Shown here one piece after another: positions 1 through 9,181 of a stretch of 64,000 nucleotides of DNA. A program made the translations under genes and the position numbers. Under the pieces are notes generated by a model. That model ran no database searches and was not told the DNA's origin. It worked only from the letters and a program-made list of their open reading frames with translations. Origin of the DNA: Streptomyces sp. NBC_00390 (GTDB taxonomy: Bacteria; Actinomycetota; Actinomycetes; Streptomycetales; Streptomycetaceae); NCBI RefSeq assembly GCF_036057275.1, contig NZ_CP107945.1:2542001-2606000 (forward strand), given 5' to 3'. Numbering within the stretch: position 1 is the first letter of the stretch; every line of letters begins with the position of its first letter.

Positions 1-1108
1 GCAGGGCCGGGTCGTTCGGGAGGAGGACCACCTCGCGGGCGTGGGCCCGGCGGATTGCCTCGACGAGTTCGCCGCTGGCCGGGGGTTCTCCCGGCCGCGC
101 GGGCACGGTCGTCGCGCCCGCCTCCGTGCACAGGCCGGCGAGGCCCTCTCCGGGCACGACCGCAACGACGGCCCGCTGCACCGGTTCCCGCGTCGACGAC
201 GCGGGAGACGCACTGTCGAAGTGGGTGATACGGATCCGGTACGGCCGCCCGGCCTCGACCCCCGCCTCGACCGCGGCACCCGCGTCGTCGACGTGCACAT
301 GGACGTTCCACAGGCCGTCGCCGCCGACGACGACGAGCGAGTCGCCGAGCCCGTCGAGCCGGGTCCGCAACCGGGCCACCGCCGCGTCGTCCGCCTCCAG
401 CAGATAGATCACCTCGAACGCCGGCCCGCCGTCGGCGCACGGCCGCAGCGCGTCCGTCTGTGGCTCACGCCGCGCATGGGCCAGTACGGGCGCGACCGGA
501 GCCTCCCCCACGACCGCCTCGACCAGCGCCCCGAGCACCATCAGCAGCCCGCGTCCGCCCGCGTCGACGACACCCGCGCGGCCGAGTACCTCGAGCTGCC
601 GCGGCGTCTCCTCCAGCGCGGCGCGCGCGCCCGCGTACGCCGCGCGGGCCGCGTCCGCCGGTGAGCTCGCCGCAGCGTCCGCGGCGGCCGAGGCCACGCT
701 CAGGATGGTGCCCTCGACGGGATGCGCGACCGCTTCGCGCGCCAGCTGCGCAGCCCGCCGCAGCGCTCCGGCCAGGTCCTGCCCACCGCTGATCCGCTCC
801 GCCACGCCCCGCAGCAACTGCGCCAGGATCGTCCCCGAGTTCCCGCGGGCACCCAGCAGCGCTCCGTGCGCCATCGCCCGCACCACATCGGCCAGGGCGG
901 GCACCGACTCCCCGGTCTCGTGCGCGGCGAAGACCGCGTCCACCGCCTGGGCCGCCGACTCCACGGTCAGATACAGATTGGTTCCGGTGTCACCGTCCGC
1001 GACCGGGTACACATTGATCGCGTCGATCTCCTCGCGCTCCCGGCCCAGGGCCTCCAGCGCCAGTGAGCACCAGGCGCGTACCGCTTCGGCGTCGAGGGAC
1101 TGCGGCAC
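1..1108 (-). CDS. DAK2-domain (YloV-like) protein, 3' part outside window
   Basis: The gene starts at a GTG (1106-1108) with an AAGGAGG ribosome binding site just upstream and runs off the left edge; about 369 codons are visible. Residues 31-43 read NVYPVADGDTGTN, the aspartate-rich Mg-ATP binding loop of the DhaL/DAK2 fold. A second conserved patch, GARGNSGTIL, follows around residue 80. The family (YloV-type, usually about 550-580 aa) is related to the dihydroxyacetone kinase L subunit, and firmicute relatives (FakA) phosphorylate fatty acids. Whether the actinobacterial members do so is not established by this sequence. It is divergent from rpmB. From memory, recG follows this gene in streptomycetes, which lies outside the window. 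Confidence 0.88.
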   Translation of the reverse strand, partial: MPQSLDAEAVRAWCSLALEALGREREEIDAINVYPVADGDTGTNLYLTVESAAQAVDAVFAAHETGESVPALADVVRAMAHGALLGARGNSGTILAQLLRGVAERISGGQDLAGALRRAAQLAREAVAHPVEGTILSVASAAADAAASSPADAARAAYAGARAALEETPRQLEVLGRAGVVDAGGRGLLMVLGALVEAVVGEAPVAPVLAHARREPQTDALRPCADGGPAFEVIYLLEADDAAVARLRTRLDGLGDSLVVVGGDGLWNVHVHVDDAGAAVEAGVEAGRPYRIRITHFDSASPASSTREPVQRAVVAVVPGEGLAGLCTEAGATTVPARPGEPPASGELVEAIRRAHAREVVLLPNDPAL

Positions 1109-1371
1109 CTGGTGATCCTCCTTGAACGGCCGTGCGGCCGTTGGCTGCGGGCTGCGGGCTGCCTCGCAGCGTAGACCCCGGCCACCACCTGGGAGCCGGG
1201 CGGGGGCGAAGGAAGCCATGGTAGTTTCGTATCTCGGACGCAGCCGTTGTATGCTGCTCCGGTTGCCCGATGAGAGTCGGGCCATTCCCCCGGCAAAGCC
1301 ACCAATCAGATCACTGATTCCGGTCGCGCCGGAATTCACTGTAAGTGCATCTGAAGTCTTTGGAGTGACCC

Positions 1372-1557
1372 GTGGCTGCCAACTGCGACGTCTGCGGCAA
1401 GGGGCCGGGCTTCGGCAACAACATTTCGCACTCGCACCGCCGTACGTCCCGTCGCTGGAACCCGAACATCCAGCGTGTGCGTGCCGTGGTCGGTCGGACG
1501 CCGAAGCGGCTCAACGTCTGCACCTCGTGCATCAAGGCCGGCAAGGTCTCGCGCTAA
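1372..1557 (+). CDS. rpmB: 50S ribosomal protein L28
   Basis: This 61-aa protein starts at GTG 1372 with TGGAG 8 nt upstream. It has the basic L28 sequence with CDVC at residues 5-8 and CTSC near residues 51-54. Two CxxC pairs are the hallmark of the zinc-binding L28 form; streptomycetes also carry zinc-free paralogues elsewhere that are derepressed by Zur, so this is the zinc-replete version. It is a component of the large ribosomal subunit. It is monocistronic: a strong terminator begins 42 bp after its stop, and it is divergent from the DAK2 gene. Confidence 0.97.
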   Translation: MAANCDVCGKGPGFGNNISHSHRRTSRRWNPNIQRVRAVVGRTPKRLNVCTSCIKAGKVSR

Positions 1558-1598
1558 CGCCGACGTTTCGTCGTAGCGCAGCCCCTGCGGTTGCCTTG

Positions 1599-1629
1599 AA
1601 AGCCGGTCCACCTCGGTGGACCGGCTTTT
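1599..1629. terminator. Terminator between rpmB and thiD
   Basis: A perfect 13-bp stem (AAGCCGGTCCACC, 1600-1612, with its complement at 1615-1627) and a 2-nt loop, flanked by A and T runs on both sides. It serves the convergent rpmB and thiD transcripts. Confidence 0.9.
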
Positions 1630-1648
1630 CGCCGTTCCGGCGCGCCTG

Positions 1649-2452
1649 TCAGCGGTGGCGCCAGGCGTGATCCACCGGGCCGATCCCGCCACCGAGCGCG
1701 AACCCTGCGGCAATGGCCCCGGTCACGTACTCCTTGGCCGCCCGTACGGCCTCCGGGACGGCCATCCCCTGGGCCAAGGACGCCGCGACCGCCGATGCGA
1801 GCGTGCAGCCAGTGCCGTGCGTGTGCCGGTTGTCGTGGCGGGGGGCGCGCAGCCAGTGCTCCTCGCTCCCGTCGGTCAGCAGGTCCACCGCGTCCCCTGC
1901 GAGATGCCCGCCCTTGATCAGCGCCCAACGCGGCCCGAAGGCCAGCACCGCGTCGGCGGCCCGGCGCATCCCGGCCTCGCCGTCGACGACCACACCGGTG
2001 AGCTGGGCGACCTCGTCGAGGTTGGGGGTGGCCACGGTGGCGGCCGGCAGCAGCTTCGTCCGCACGGACTCCAGAGCCGAGGCCGCCAGCAGCGGATCGC
2101 CGTGCTTGGAGACGCCGACCGGGTCCACGACCACCGGCGCGTCCGTGTCCGCGAGCAGTTCCGCGACCGTCTCGACGAGTTCCGCGGACGCCAGCATGCC
2201 GGTCTTCACGGCCTGGACGCCGATGTCGTCGACGACGCTGCGGTACTGGGCCCTTACCGCCTCGGCGGGCAGTTCCCACGCGCCTTGCACCCCCAGCGAG
2301 TTCTGGGCGGTGACGGCGGTCAGCACGCTCATACCGTGCACCCCGTGCGCCAGCATGGTCTTGAGATCGGCCTGAATGCCCGCACCGCCGCCGGAGTCGG
2401 AGCCGGCGACGGTGAGCACACGAGGAGGTACGGCGCGAGGGCGTATGTCCAT
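1649..2452 (-). CDS. thiD: Hydroxymethylpyrimidine/phosphomethylpyrimidine kinase
   Basis: ThiD phosphorylates HMP to HMP-P and then HMP-PP, the pyrimidine half of thiamine. The 267-aa protein shows the ribokinase-like N-terminal motif [10 protein letters not shown] at residues 16-25 and the anion-hole motif GTGCTL near residue 212. I chose the ATG at 2452 because the family begins just before this motif; an in-frame extension upstream runs into thiL. thiD lies 10 bp downstream of thiL, so the two form a thiamine operon. No TPP riboswitch (THI box) was recognised upstream of thiL. Confidence 0.95.
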   Translation of the reverse strand: MDIRPRAVPPRVLTVAGSDSGGGAGIQADLKTMLAHGVHGMSVLTAVTAQNSLGVQGAWELPAEAVRAQYRSVVDDIGVQAVKTGMLASAELVETVAELLADTDAPVVVDPVGVSKHGDPLLAASALESVRTKLLPAATVATPNLDEVAQLTGVVVDGEAGMRRAADAVLAFGPRWALIKGGHLAGDAVDLLTDGSEEHWLRAPRHDNRHTHGTGCTLASAVAASLAQGMAVPEAVRAAKEYVTGAIAAGFALGGGIGPVDHAWRHR

Positions 2453-2462
2453 GCCCCCGAAT

Positions 2463-3434
2463 CTACTTGCCGTCCTCGATGTCGCCGAAGTGGTCCCAGC
2501 CGCCCTTGCTGGTCCACGGCGCACCGTCCACGGTCACCTGCGGAAGCGCGGACGGGTTGAGCACCTCGCCGATCACCTTCCAGCGCGCGGGCAGCTTCGC
2601 GTCCGGCGGGAACGTCGCGACGATCGCGTGGTCCTCTCCCCCGGTCAGCACCCACTGCAGCGGATCGACGCCGACGGCCTGGCCGATGTCGTTCATCTGC
2701 GAGGGAATGTCGATCAGTCCGGAGCGCAGATCGATCCTCACCTTGCTGGCCTCGGCGATGTGTCCGAGGTCGGCGACGAGGCCGTCACTGATGTCGCACA
2801 TCGCCGTGGCGCCGAGCCCGGCGGCCGCGGGGCCCGCGTGGTACGGCGGTTCGGGTCTGCGGTGGGCCTCCACGAAGGCGCGCGGCGAGCGGAAGCCGCG
2901 CGAGAGCACCGCGTGCCCGGCGGCCGACCAGCCCAACCAGCCGGTGTAGGCGACGACATCGCCGGGCTGGGCACCGGCCCGGGTGACCGGCTCGTGGTTG
3001 CGCAGATCCCCAAGTGCGGTGATGGCGATGGTGATGACGTCCCCGCGGACGACATCGCCGCCGACCACCGCCGCCCCGGCGACCTGGCACTCGTCCCGGA
3101 TACCGTCCATCAGCTCGGTTGCCCAGGTGACCGGGAGTTCGGCCGGTACGACCAGGCCGAGCAGCAGAGCGGTCGGCACCGCGCCCATCGCCGCGATATC
3201 GGCGAGATTCTGTGCCGCTGCCTTGCGTCCGACGTCGTACGCGGTCGACCAGTCGCGGCGGAAGTGCCGCCCCTCCAGCAGGAGGTCCGTGCTGGCCACG
3301 ACCCTGCGGTCGGGCGCGGCCACGACCGCCGCGTCGTCGCCCGGGCCGAGCCGTACCGCGGGGGTGGAGGTGAGCCGGGAGGTGAGCTCCCTGATCAGCC
3401 CGAACTCCCCCAGCTCGCCCACAGTGCCCTTCAT
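2463..3434 (-). CDS. thiL: Thiamine-monophosphate kinase
   Basis: ThiL makes thiamine diphosphate from thiamine monophosphate and ATP. The 323-aa protein has the PurM/ThiL-type nucleotide loop LGPGDDAAV at residues 29-37, then [11 protein letters not shown] and the [14 protein letters not shown] segment typical of the family. The ATG at 3434 has GAAGGGG about 8 nt upstream. It is the first gene of the thiL-thiD unit and is divergent from the Lrp-domain gene. Confidence 0.95.
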   Translation of the reverse strand: MKGTVGELGEFGLIRELTSRLTSTPAVRLGPGDDAAVVAAPDRRVVASTDLLLEGRHFRRDWSTAYDVGRKAAAQNLADIAAMGAVPTALLLGLVVPAELPVTWATELMDGIRDECQVAGAAVVGGDVVRGDVITIAITALGDLRNHEPVTRAGAQPGDVVAYTGWLGWSAAGHAVLSRGFRSPRAFVEAHRRPEPPYHAGPAAAGLGATAMCDISDGLVADLGHIAEASKVRIDLRSGLIDIPSQMNDIGQAVGVDPLQWVLTGGEDHAIVATFPPDAKLPARWKVIGEVLNPSALPQVTVDGAPWTSKGGWDHFGDIEDGK

Positions 3435-3661
3435 CGCTGTGCCCCTTCTGCCCCAGTGCGCTTGCGGTCGCGAGCGGTCACTGCTGTAGGTACCTTCAAG
3501 AGATACGTCAACTTCTGCTTTCCGTACGCCACGCTGCGGGCGCCGTCCGGCGCGCGGGTCTCCCCGTGGCCCATGGCGACGCGATACCGTGGCGACCCCT
3601 CTCCCTGGGATCTCCCCACCGACGGTAGGGGACATGATCCTCGTGCCGCCCTGGAGGCTCC

Positions 3662-3895
3662 GTGGTACAGGCGTACATCCTCATTCAGACCGAGGTGGGC
3701 AAGGCGTCGCTGGTCGCCGAGACCATCGGCAGGATTCCTGGTGTGATCCAGGCCGAGGACGTGACCGGCCCGTACGACGTGATTGTGCGTGCCCAGGCCG
3801 ACACGGTCGATGATCTCGGTCGGATGGTGGTCGCCAAGGTCCAGCAAGTGGAAGGCATCACGCGTACGCTGACCTGCCCGGTCGTGCACCTGTAG
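3662..3895 (+). CDS. Stand-alone Lrp/AsnC ligand-binding (RAM) domain protein
   Basis: This 77-aa protein consists only of the RAM/AsnC_trans_reg domain: MVQAYILIQT at the start, then GPYDVIVRAQA and a final TRTLTCPVVHL strand. The DNA-binding half of a normal Lrp protein (about 150 aa) is absent. Small RAM-domain proteins form amino-acid-binding oligomers and may modulate full-length Lrp proteins; the ligand here is unknown. It starts at GTG 3662 and appears monocistronic. Confidence 0.88.
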   Translation: MVQAYILIQTEVGKASLVAETIGRIPGVIQAEDVTGPYDVIVRAQADTVDDLGRMVVAKVQQVEGITRTLTCPVVHL

Positions 3896-4289
3896 CCCCC
3901 GTCTGCACCTGGCCGGTGACATCATCGCCTCGCCGGTCCCTCTGTCTGTCCGCCGTCGGCCGTCGTGACGCCGCCCCCCGAGGGCTTCTCATCGACGGAC
4001 GCGGCGGCGCAGGTCACGGTTCCCGGCCCCCGCCGGAGCCGAGCCCTCGTCCGGACCGGCCGCCGGCCGGGGCGACGCCGCGATCGTACTGCGCTGCGGG
4101 GTCCCCCGGCCGGAGAAGACGAGTGGAGGCCGAGGACATGACCAGGGACGGCCGGATGCGGGGACGGCCGGCCGAAGCCGCCGGCTCACGCCATGTGCCG
4201 CACGACCTGCCCGCCGCGCCGGCCGGCTCCGTCGGCCCGGCGGTGCCGGCCGCTGTCCGCATCCCCGGAAACCGGGCCCTGTCCGGGCC
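3896..4289. other. 394-bp gap between the Lrp-domain gene and ddlA; no supported gene
   Basis: No reading frame here has both a plausible start with a ribosome binding site and a recognisable protein. From memory, several streptomycetes carry a DUF3515 lipoprotein gene at this position; no such protein could be read on either strand, so it seems absent or lost here. Confidence 0.5.
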
Positions 4290-5447
4290 TCAGCGCAGTC
4301 CCGTCGGGCGGCGCAGCGCGGCCTGGATCAGCCGGTCGACCAGCTCCGGATAGCTGACGCCGCTCTCTTCCCACATACGCGGGTACATGGAGATCGGCGT
4401 GAAGCCGGGCATCGTGTTGATCTCGTTGATGACGAACTCGCCGTCCTCGGTGAGGAAGAAGTCGGCGCGCACGAGGCCCTCGCACGAGGCCGCGTCGAAG
4501 GCCTGTACCGCGAGCCGCTGTACCTCGGCGGTCTGCTCGCCGGTCAGCGGCGCCGGGACGATCCCGGACGCCGAGTCGATGTACTTCGCCTCGAAGTCGT
4601 AGAAGTCGTGGCTGCTGACCGGAGGGATCTCGGCCGGGACACTGGCACGCGGGCCGTCCTCGAACTCGAGCACCCCGCACTCGATCTCGCGGCCGCGCAG
4701 CAGCGCCTCGACCAGGATCTTGGGGTCGTGGCGCTGCGCCTCCTCGATCGCCTCGTCGAGTCCGGAGAGGTCGTCGACCTTGGTGATACCGATCGAGGAC
4801 CCGGCACGCGCGGGCTTGATGAACAGCGGCCAACCGTGCTCGCCCGCGAAGTCGATGATCTTCTTGCGGGCCGAGGTCCGGTCCTGCTCCCACTCACGCG
4901 GCCGGATCACTTCGTACGGTCCGACGGCCAGCCCGAAGGAGAGGAAGACGCGCTTCATGTACTCCTTGTCCTGGCCGACGGCCGAGGCGAGCACACCGGA
5001 GCCGACGTAGGGCACGCCCGCCAGCTCGAGGAGCCCCTGGAGGGTGCCGTCCTCGCCGTACGGGCCGTGCAGCATCGGGAAGACGACGTCGACCTCACCC
5101 AGCGCCTTGGGCACGGCTCCGGGCTCGCTGTAGACGACTTCGCGGCTACCGGGGTCGACGGAGAGCACCACGCCCCCCTCGTCGGACTCGGCGAGGTCGT
5201 GGACGCTCGGCATCCTGCGGTCGGTGATCGCCATCCGCTCCGGCTCGTCGGCGGTCAGCGCCCACCGGCCGTCGGTGGTGATGCCGATCGGCAGCACGTC
5301 GTACTTGGTGCGGTCGATCGCGCGCAGCACCGCGCCGGCCGTGACCACGGAGATCCCGTGTTCGGAGCTGCGGCCGCCGAAGACGACCGCCACGCGCGGC
5401 TTACGGAGCTGCTGCTCGGGGCTCTGGGGGAGGTTCTCGGTGCTCAT
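4290..5447 (-). CDS. ddlA: D-alanine--D-alanine ligase
   Basis: Ddl joins two D-alanines for the peptidoglycan stem peptide. The 385-aa protein has the N-terminal GGRSSEHGISV motif (about residues 24-34), an ATP-grasp core with FIKPARAGSSIGI, and the C-terminal metal-binding motif EINTMPGF. The omega-loop EAKYID, with the Lys-Tyr of D-Ala-D-Ala enzymes, argues against a VanA-type D-lactate ligase. It lies 34 bp downstream of gpsA and is probably cotranscribed with gpsA and plsC. Confidence 0.95.
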   Translation of the reverse strand: MSTENLPQSPEQQLRKPRVAVVFGGRSSEHGISVVTAGAVLRAIDRTKYDVLPIGITTDGRWALTADEPERMAITDRRMPSVHDLAESDEGGVVLSVDPGSREVVYSEPGAVPKALGEVDVVFPMLHGPYGEDGTLQGLLELAGVPYVGSGVLASAVGQDKEYMKRVFLSFGLAVGPYEVIRPREWEQDRTSARKKIIDFAGEHGWPLFIKPARAGSSIGITKVDDLSGLDEAIEEAQRHDPKILVEALLRGREIECGVLEFEDGPRASVPAEIPPVSSHDFYDFEAKYIDSASGIVPAPLTGEQTAEVQRLAVQAFDAASCEGLVRADFFLTEDGEFVINEINTMPGFTPISMYPRMWEESGVSYPELVDRLIQAALRRPTGLR

Positions 5448-5481
5448 ATCGCGATGAGCGTACCTGCTGGTACGCCGTGCG

Positions 5482-6492
5482 TCAGCGCCGCTCGGGCTTG
5501 GCGGCGCGCGACATCAGCTCCTTGAGCGCGACCACTGGGGGCTTCCCCTCGTGGACGATGCCGACGACCGTTTCGGTGATGGGCATGTCGACGCCGTGGC
5601 GACGCGCCAGATCCAGCACCGATTCGCAGGACTTGACACCTTCCGCGGTCTGCTTGGTGACCGCGACGGTCTCCTGGAGCGTCATGCCGCGGCCGAGGTT
5701 GGTGCCGAAGGTGTGGTTCCGGGACAGCGGCGAGGAGCAGGTCGCCACCAGGTCGCCGAGGCCGGCGAGTCCGGAGAAGGTGAGCGGGTCGGCGCCCATC
5801 GCGAGGCCGAGCCGGGTGGTCTCGGCGAGACCGCGCGTGATCAGCGAGCCCTTGGCGTTGTCGCCCAGGCCCATGCCGTCGGCGATGCCGACGGCGAGCC
5901 CGATCACGTTCTTCACCGCGCCGCCCAGTTCACAGCCGACGACGTCGGTGTTGGTGTAGGGGCGGAAGTAGGAGGTGTGGCAGGCGGCCTGCAGGCGGCG
6001 GGCGACGGCCTCGTCGGAGGAGGCGACCACGGCGGCGGCCGGGCGGCGGGAGGCGATCTCCTTGGCGAGGTTGGGGCCCGTGACCACGGCGACGCGCTCC
6101 GCGGGCACCTGGGCCACTTCCTCGATGACCTCGCTCATCCGCTTGGCGGTGCCGAGTTCGACGCCCTTCATCAGCGAGACGAGGACGGTGTCGGAGGGCA
6201 GTTTCGGCGCCCAGGCGGCGAGATTGCCGCGCAGGGTCTGGGACGGGACGGCAAGGACGGTGAAGTCCGCGCCGTGCAGCGCCTCGGCCGGGTCGGTGGT
6301 GGCCCGCATGCCGGCCGGGAGCTCGATCCCGGGCAGGTAGTCGGGATTGGTACGGGTGGTGTTGACGGCGTCGACGAGTTCGGCGCGACGGCCCCAGAGG
6401 GTGACCTCGCAGCCCGCGTCCGCGAGCACCATGCCGAACGCCGTGCCCCACGAGCCTGTTCCGAAGACGGCTGCCTTGACCGGGTGGGTCAC
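5482..6492 (-). CDS. gpsA: NAD(P)-dependent glycerol-3-phosphate dehydrogenase
   Basis: GpsA reduces dihydroxyacetone phosphate to sn-glycerol 3-phosphate for phospholipid synthesis. The 336-aa protein has the dinucleotide motif GTGSWG at residues 11-16 and the catalytic lysine segment GGAVKNVIGLA around residue 190. The GTG start at 6492 overlaps the plsC stop in a GTGA arrangement, so translation is likely coupled to the acyltransferase that uses its product. Confidence 0.96.
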   Translation of the reverse strand: MTHPVKAAVFGTGSWGTAFGMVLADAGCEVTLWGRRAELVDAVNTTRTNPDYLPGIELPAGMRATTDPAEALHGADFTVLAVPSQTLRGNLAAWAPKLPSDTVLVSLMKGVELGTAKRMSEVIEEVAQVPAERVAVVTGPNLAKEIASRRPAAAVVASSDEAVARRLQAACHTSYFRPYTNTDVVGCELGGAVKNVIGLAVGIADGMGLGDNAKGSLITRGLAETTRLGLAMGADPLTFSGLAGLGDLVATCSSPLSRNHTFGTNLGRGMTLQETVAVTKQTAEGVKSCESVLDLARRHGVDMPITETVVGIVHEGKPPVVALKELMSRAAKPERR

Positions 6493-7241
6493 TTCGCTTC
6501 CTCCTCAGCGGCCCTGCGCCGCTGTTCCGCACGGGCGGTGCGGTGGTCGTACGGCTCGGCCGGCGCCTGTTCGCCGCGTACCTCCTCCAGCAGCGCGGTG
6601 ATCGCGGCCATGATGACCTCGGTCGCCTCGCGCAGCACGTCGGGGGTGGGTTCGAGGCCGTAGAAACGGTCCAGGTCGACGGGCGGTCCGGCAAGCACCC
6701 GGAGCGTCTTGCGCGGGAACAGCCGGAGCTTGTTCTCCTCGGCGTACGGCGGCATCGCCAGGTTGGCGCCCCACTGGGCGACGGGGATCACCGGGACGCG
6801 GGTCATCAGGGCGACCCGTGCGGCGCCGGTCTTGCCGGCCATCGGCCACATGTCCGGGTCGCGGGTGAGGGTGCCCTCGGGGTAGAACGCCACGCATTCA
6901 CCGCGCTCGATGGCGTCCACGGCGGCGCGGAATGCGTCCAGCGCGTTGGTGGTCTCGCGGTAGACGGGGATCTGCTGGGTGCCGCGCAGCATCATGCCGA
7001 CGAAGGAGCCCTTGAACAGAGCGGCCTTGGCGAGGAAGCGCGGCACTCGTCCGGTGTTGTACTGGAAGTGCGCGTAGGACAGCGGGTCCAGATACGAGTT
7101 GTGGTTGACCGCGGTGATGAATCCGCCGTCGCCCGGAATGTGTTCCATTCCCCGCCAGTCCCGCTTGAACAGAACGACCAGCGGCGGCTTTGCGATGACC
7201 GCCGCCAGGCGGTACCAGAAGCCGATTCTACGGCGGGACAC
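6489..7241 (-). CDS. plsC: 1-acyl-sn-glycerol-3-phosphate acyltransferase
   Basis: A 250-aa PlsC-family acyltransferase that builds phosphatidic acid or related lipids at the membrane. The catalytic HX4D motif is H47-NSYL-D52, and the FYPEGT block lies near residue 118. I chose GTG 7241 over upstream in-frame starts because GGAAGG sits 7 nt before it. It leads the plsC-gpsA-ddlA unit. The C-terminal 50 residues are charged and probably not catalytic. Exact acyl acceptor is not deducible. Confidence 0.9.
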   Translation of the reverse strand: MSRRRIGFWYRLAAVIAKPPLVVLFKRDWRGMEHIPGDGGFITAVNHNSYLDPLSYAHFQYNTGRVPRFLAKAALFKGSFVGMMLRGTQQIPVYRETTNALDAFRAAVDAIERGECVAFYPEGTLTRDPDMWPMAGKTGAARVALMTRVPVIPVAQWGANLAMPPYAEENKLRLFPRKTLRVLAGPPVDLDRFYGLEPTPDVLREATEVIMAAITALLEEVRGEQAPAEPYDHRTARAEQRRRAAEEEAK

Positions 7242-7390
7242 TCGGACACCTTCCTCTATGACCGGGCTACTGCCTGGCTGCTGGGGGTCAAGTGTCGCCC
7301 CAGGCCCCTGGTCTGTCGAGAACACCGTACGCCCCGACCTCGCGAGCGGCCCTCAGCCCGGCCCCCGGCAGCTTGCCACAGCGAGCCACA

Positions 7391-8095
7391 ATGGTCGCGA
7401 TGCGCATCGACCCGGAGCCCTACGCGAACACCGACCCGCCCCCACAGTGGTCGCTGATCGTTCCGCTCAAGCCCCTCACCCAGGCCAAGAGCAGGCTGGC
7501 GGACGCGGCGGACGCGGGCCTGCGGCCGCATCTGGCGCTCGCGTTCGCGCAGGACACCGTGGCCGCCGCGTTGTCCTGCCCCGCCGTACGCGATGTGGTG
7601 GTCGTCACGGACGATCCGGCGGCTGCGGTCGCACTCGCGGCGCTGGGGGCGCGGATCGTGCCGGACACGCCCGCGGCCGGCCTCAATGCGGCCCTCGCGC
7701 ACGGCTCCGCCGCGGTGCGCGCCGTGCGTCCCGGCGCTCCGGTCGCCGCGCTCAACGCGGACCTCCCCGCATTGCGTCCCGCGGAATTGGCACGTGTACT
7801 TGACGCCGCCTCGGGATTCAATCGGGCATTTCTGGCAGATGCGGCAGGAATGGGCACGACATTGCTCACCGCCGCGCCGGGCGCCGAATTCAGGCCCGCA
7901 TTCGGCGGCCCTTCGCGCCGTCGGCATTTGATGTCCGGTGCCGTTGAAATCCTTCTCGACGGCGTCGATTCCGTGCGCCAGGACGTGGACACCGCCCAGG
8001 ACCTCAGGGCCGCGCTGGCGCTGGGGGCGGGTCCGTACACGGCTGGGCGCTGGGCGGCGGGCGCCCGCGTTCTGGACGGCCGGGCAGGCGGATAG
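7391..8095 (+). CDS. cofC: 2-phospho-L-lactate / phosphoenolpyruvate guanylyltransferase (F420 pathway)
   Basis: CofC/FbiD activates a three-carbon phosphate with GTP as the first dedicated step of coenzyme F420 synthesis. The protein (about 234 aa) opens with the family signature VPLKPLTQAKSRL and carries DVVVVTDDP and ALNADLPALRP nucleotidyltransferase motifs. The start is uncertain: ATG 7391 and ATG 7400 are both possible and neither has a good ribosome binding site. Recent work favours phosphoenolpyruvate as substrate in actinobacteria. It is divergent from plsC. Confidence 0.88.
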   Translation: MVAMRIDPEPYANTDPPPQWSLIVPLKPLTQAKSRLADAADAGLRPHLALAFAQDTVAAALSCPAVRDVVVVTDDPAAAVALAALGARIVPDTPAAGLNAALAHGSAAVRAVRPGAPVAALNADLPALRPAELARVLDAASGFNRAFLADAAGMGTTLLTAAPGAEFRPAFGGPSRRRHLMSGAVEILLDGVDSVRQDVDTAQDLRAALALGAGPYTAGRWAAGARVLDGRAGG

Positions 8096-8105
8096 GCTGC
8101 CGCGC

Positions 8106-8309
8106 ATGCAGGCGACCTCGTACACATACGACCCCGAAACCCGCAGCGGGAGCGTGCTGCTCGACGACGGCACCCCGGTGGAGTTCGACGCCGCCGCCTT
8201 CGACGCGGGCGGGCTGCGGCTGCTGCGGCCGGGGCAGCGGGTACGGATCGAGACCGAGGGCGAGGGCGAGGCACGCCGCATCACGCTGGTGACGCTGCAG
8301 ACCTTCTGA
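8106..8309 (+). CDS. Small OB-fold, cold-shock-like protein
   Basis: A 67-aa protein starting at ATG 8106, 10 bp after cofC and in another frame. It has the beta-rich pattern of a cold-shock-domain protein: YTYDPETRSGSVLLDDG, then VRIETEGEGEARRITLVTL. The aromatic RNP motifs of true CspA proteins are not present, so nucleic-acid binding is uncertain. It is probably cotranscribed with cofC and ends before a bidirectional terminator. Confidence 0.78.
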   Translation: MQATSYTYDPETRSGSVLLDDGTPVEFDAAAFDAGGLRLLRPGQRVRIETEGEGEARRITLVTLQTF

Positions 8310-8337
8310 CACCCGGGGCCGCACTCCGGACACGCCG

Positions 8338-8369
8338 CGGGCCGGTCTCCCGATGGGGAAACCGGCCCG
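8338..8369. terminator. Bidirectional terminator before hupS
   Basis: A 9-bp stem (CGGGCCGGT at 8338-8346, complement at 8361-8369) lies between the convergent OB-fold gene and hupS. Confidence 0.75.
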
Positions 8370-8400
8370 GCGCGTGAGTGGCTGTATGACCTTGTGCCGC

Positions 8401-9039
8401 TTACTTTTTCCTGGCAGTGGTCTTCTTGGCGGTGGTCTTGCGGGACGTCGCCCGCTTGGCCGGGGCCTTCTTGGCCGTGGCCTTCTTGGCGGGCGCGGTC
8501 TTCTTGGCCGCAGCGGTCTTCTTCGCCGCCGTGGTCTTCTTGGCGGCCGCCGTGGTCTTGGCGGTCGTCTTCTTCGCCGCGGTCTTCTTGGCCGCCGTCG
8601 TCTTCTTCGCGACGGCCTTCTTGGCCGCCGTCGTCTTCTTCGCGACGGCCTTCTTGGCGGTGGCCTTCTTGGCCGCGGCCTTGGCCGTCGTGCGGGAAAT
8701 ACCGCCCGAAAGACTGCCCTTGGGAGCCTTCTTGACGGCGACCTCGCCACCCTTGGGGAGCTTCTTCGTGCCGCTCACCAGGTCCTTGAAGCCCTGGCCC
8801 GCACGGAAGCGCGGAACGGACGTCTTCTTGACCCGCACGCGCTCACCCGTCTGCGGGTTGCGGGCGTAGCGGGCGGGGCGGTCGACCTTCTCGAACGAGC
8901 CGAAGCCGGTGACCGAAACCCGGTCTCCGGCGACTGTTGCGCGGACGATCGCGTCAAGTACCGCGTCGACAGCCTCCGCGGCCTGCTGACGGCCGCCGAG
9001 CTTGTCGGCAATCGCTTCTACGAGCTGCGCCTTGTTCAC
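8401..9039 (-). CDS. hupS: HU-family nucleoid protein with lysine-rich tail
   Basis: A 212-aa protein with a normal HU domain at residues 1-93 (MNKAQLVEAIADKL start, GFGSFE, RNPQTGE, and the PRFRAGQGFKDLV end) followed by a 110-residue Ala/Lys/Thr tail resembling histone H1. This two-part form is HupS, which compacts the nucleoid, especially in spores. The GTG start at 9039 has GAAGGGGAAG upstream. Transcription reads towards a terminator at 8338-8369. Confidence 0.96.
   Translation of the reverse strand: MNKAQLVEAIADKLGGRQQAAEAVDAVLDAIVRATVAGDRVSVTGFGSFEKVDRPARYARNPQTGERVRVKKTSVPRFRAGQGFKDLVSGTKKLPKGGEVAVKKAPKGSLSGGISRTTAKAAAKKATAKKAVAKKTTAAKKAVAKKTTAAKKTAAKKTTAKTTAAAKKTTAAKKTAAAKKTAPAKKATAKKAPAKRATSRKTTAKKTTARKK
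8584..8649. repeat. Two tandem 33-bp units in the hupS tail
   Basis: Units 8584-8616 and 8617-8649 are essentially identical and each encodes an 11-residue AVAKKTTAAKK block. The wider tail is made of degenerate AKK repeats and is prone to length change. Confidence 0.85.
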
Positions 9040-9099
9040 GTCTTCCCCTTCGGAGACATTGCCGGAACGAATCGGTCCAGGCTTTTTCGCACGTTAGGC

Positions 9100-9125
9100 A
9101 GATATATACCGCAAATCAAACACGA
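9100..9125 (-). promoter_or_regulatory. Candidate hupS promoter
   Basis: The minus strand holds TATATAT, an unusually AT-rich -10-like box in this GC-rich genome, preceded by TTGATT. The spacing of the two does not fit a canonical -35/-10 pair, so only the -10 is suggested. Confidence 0.35.
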
Positions 9126-9181
9126 AACGGGCTAATCACCCTAGTGCCGCAACGATGTCGACCGCCTCGGAGTTCTGGGTG

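Noticed and set aside
2463..3434. Search for a TPP riboswitch in front of thiL-thiD
   Set aside because: The short gap to the divergent Lrp-domain gene contains no recognisable THI-box core (CUGAGA ... ACCUGA-type).
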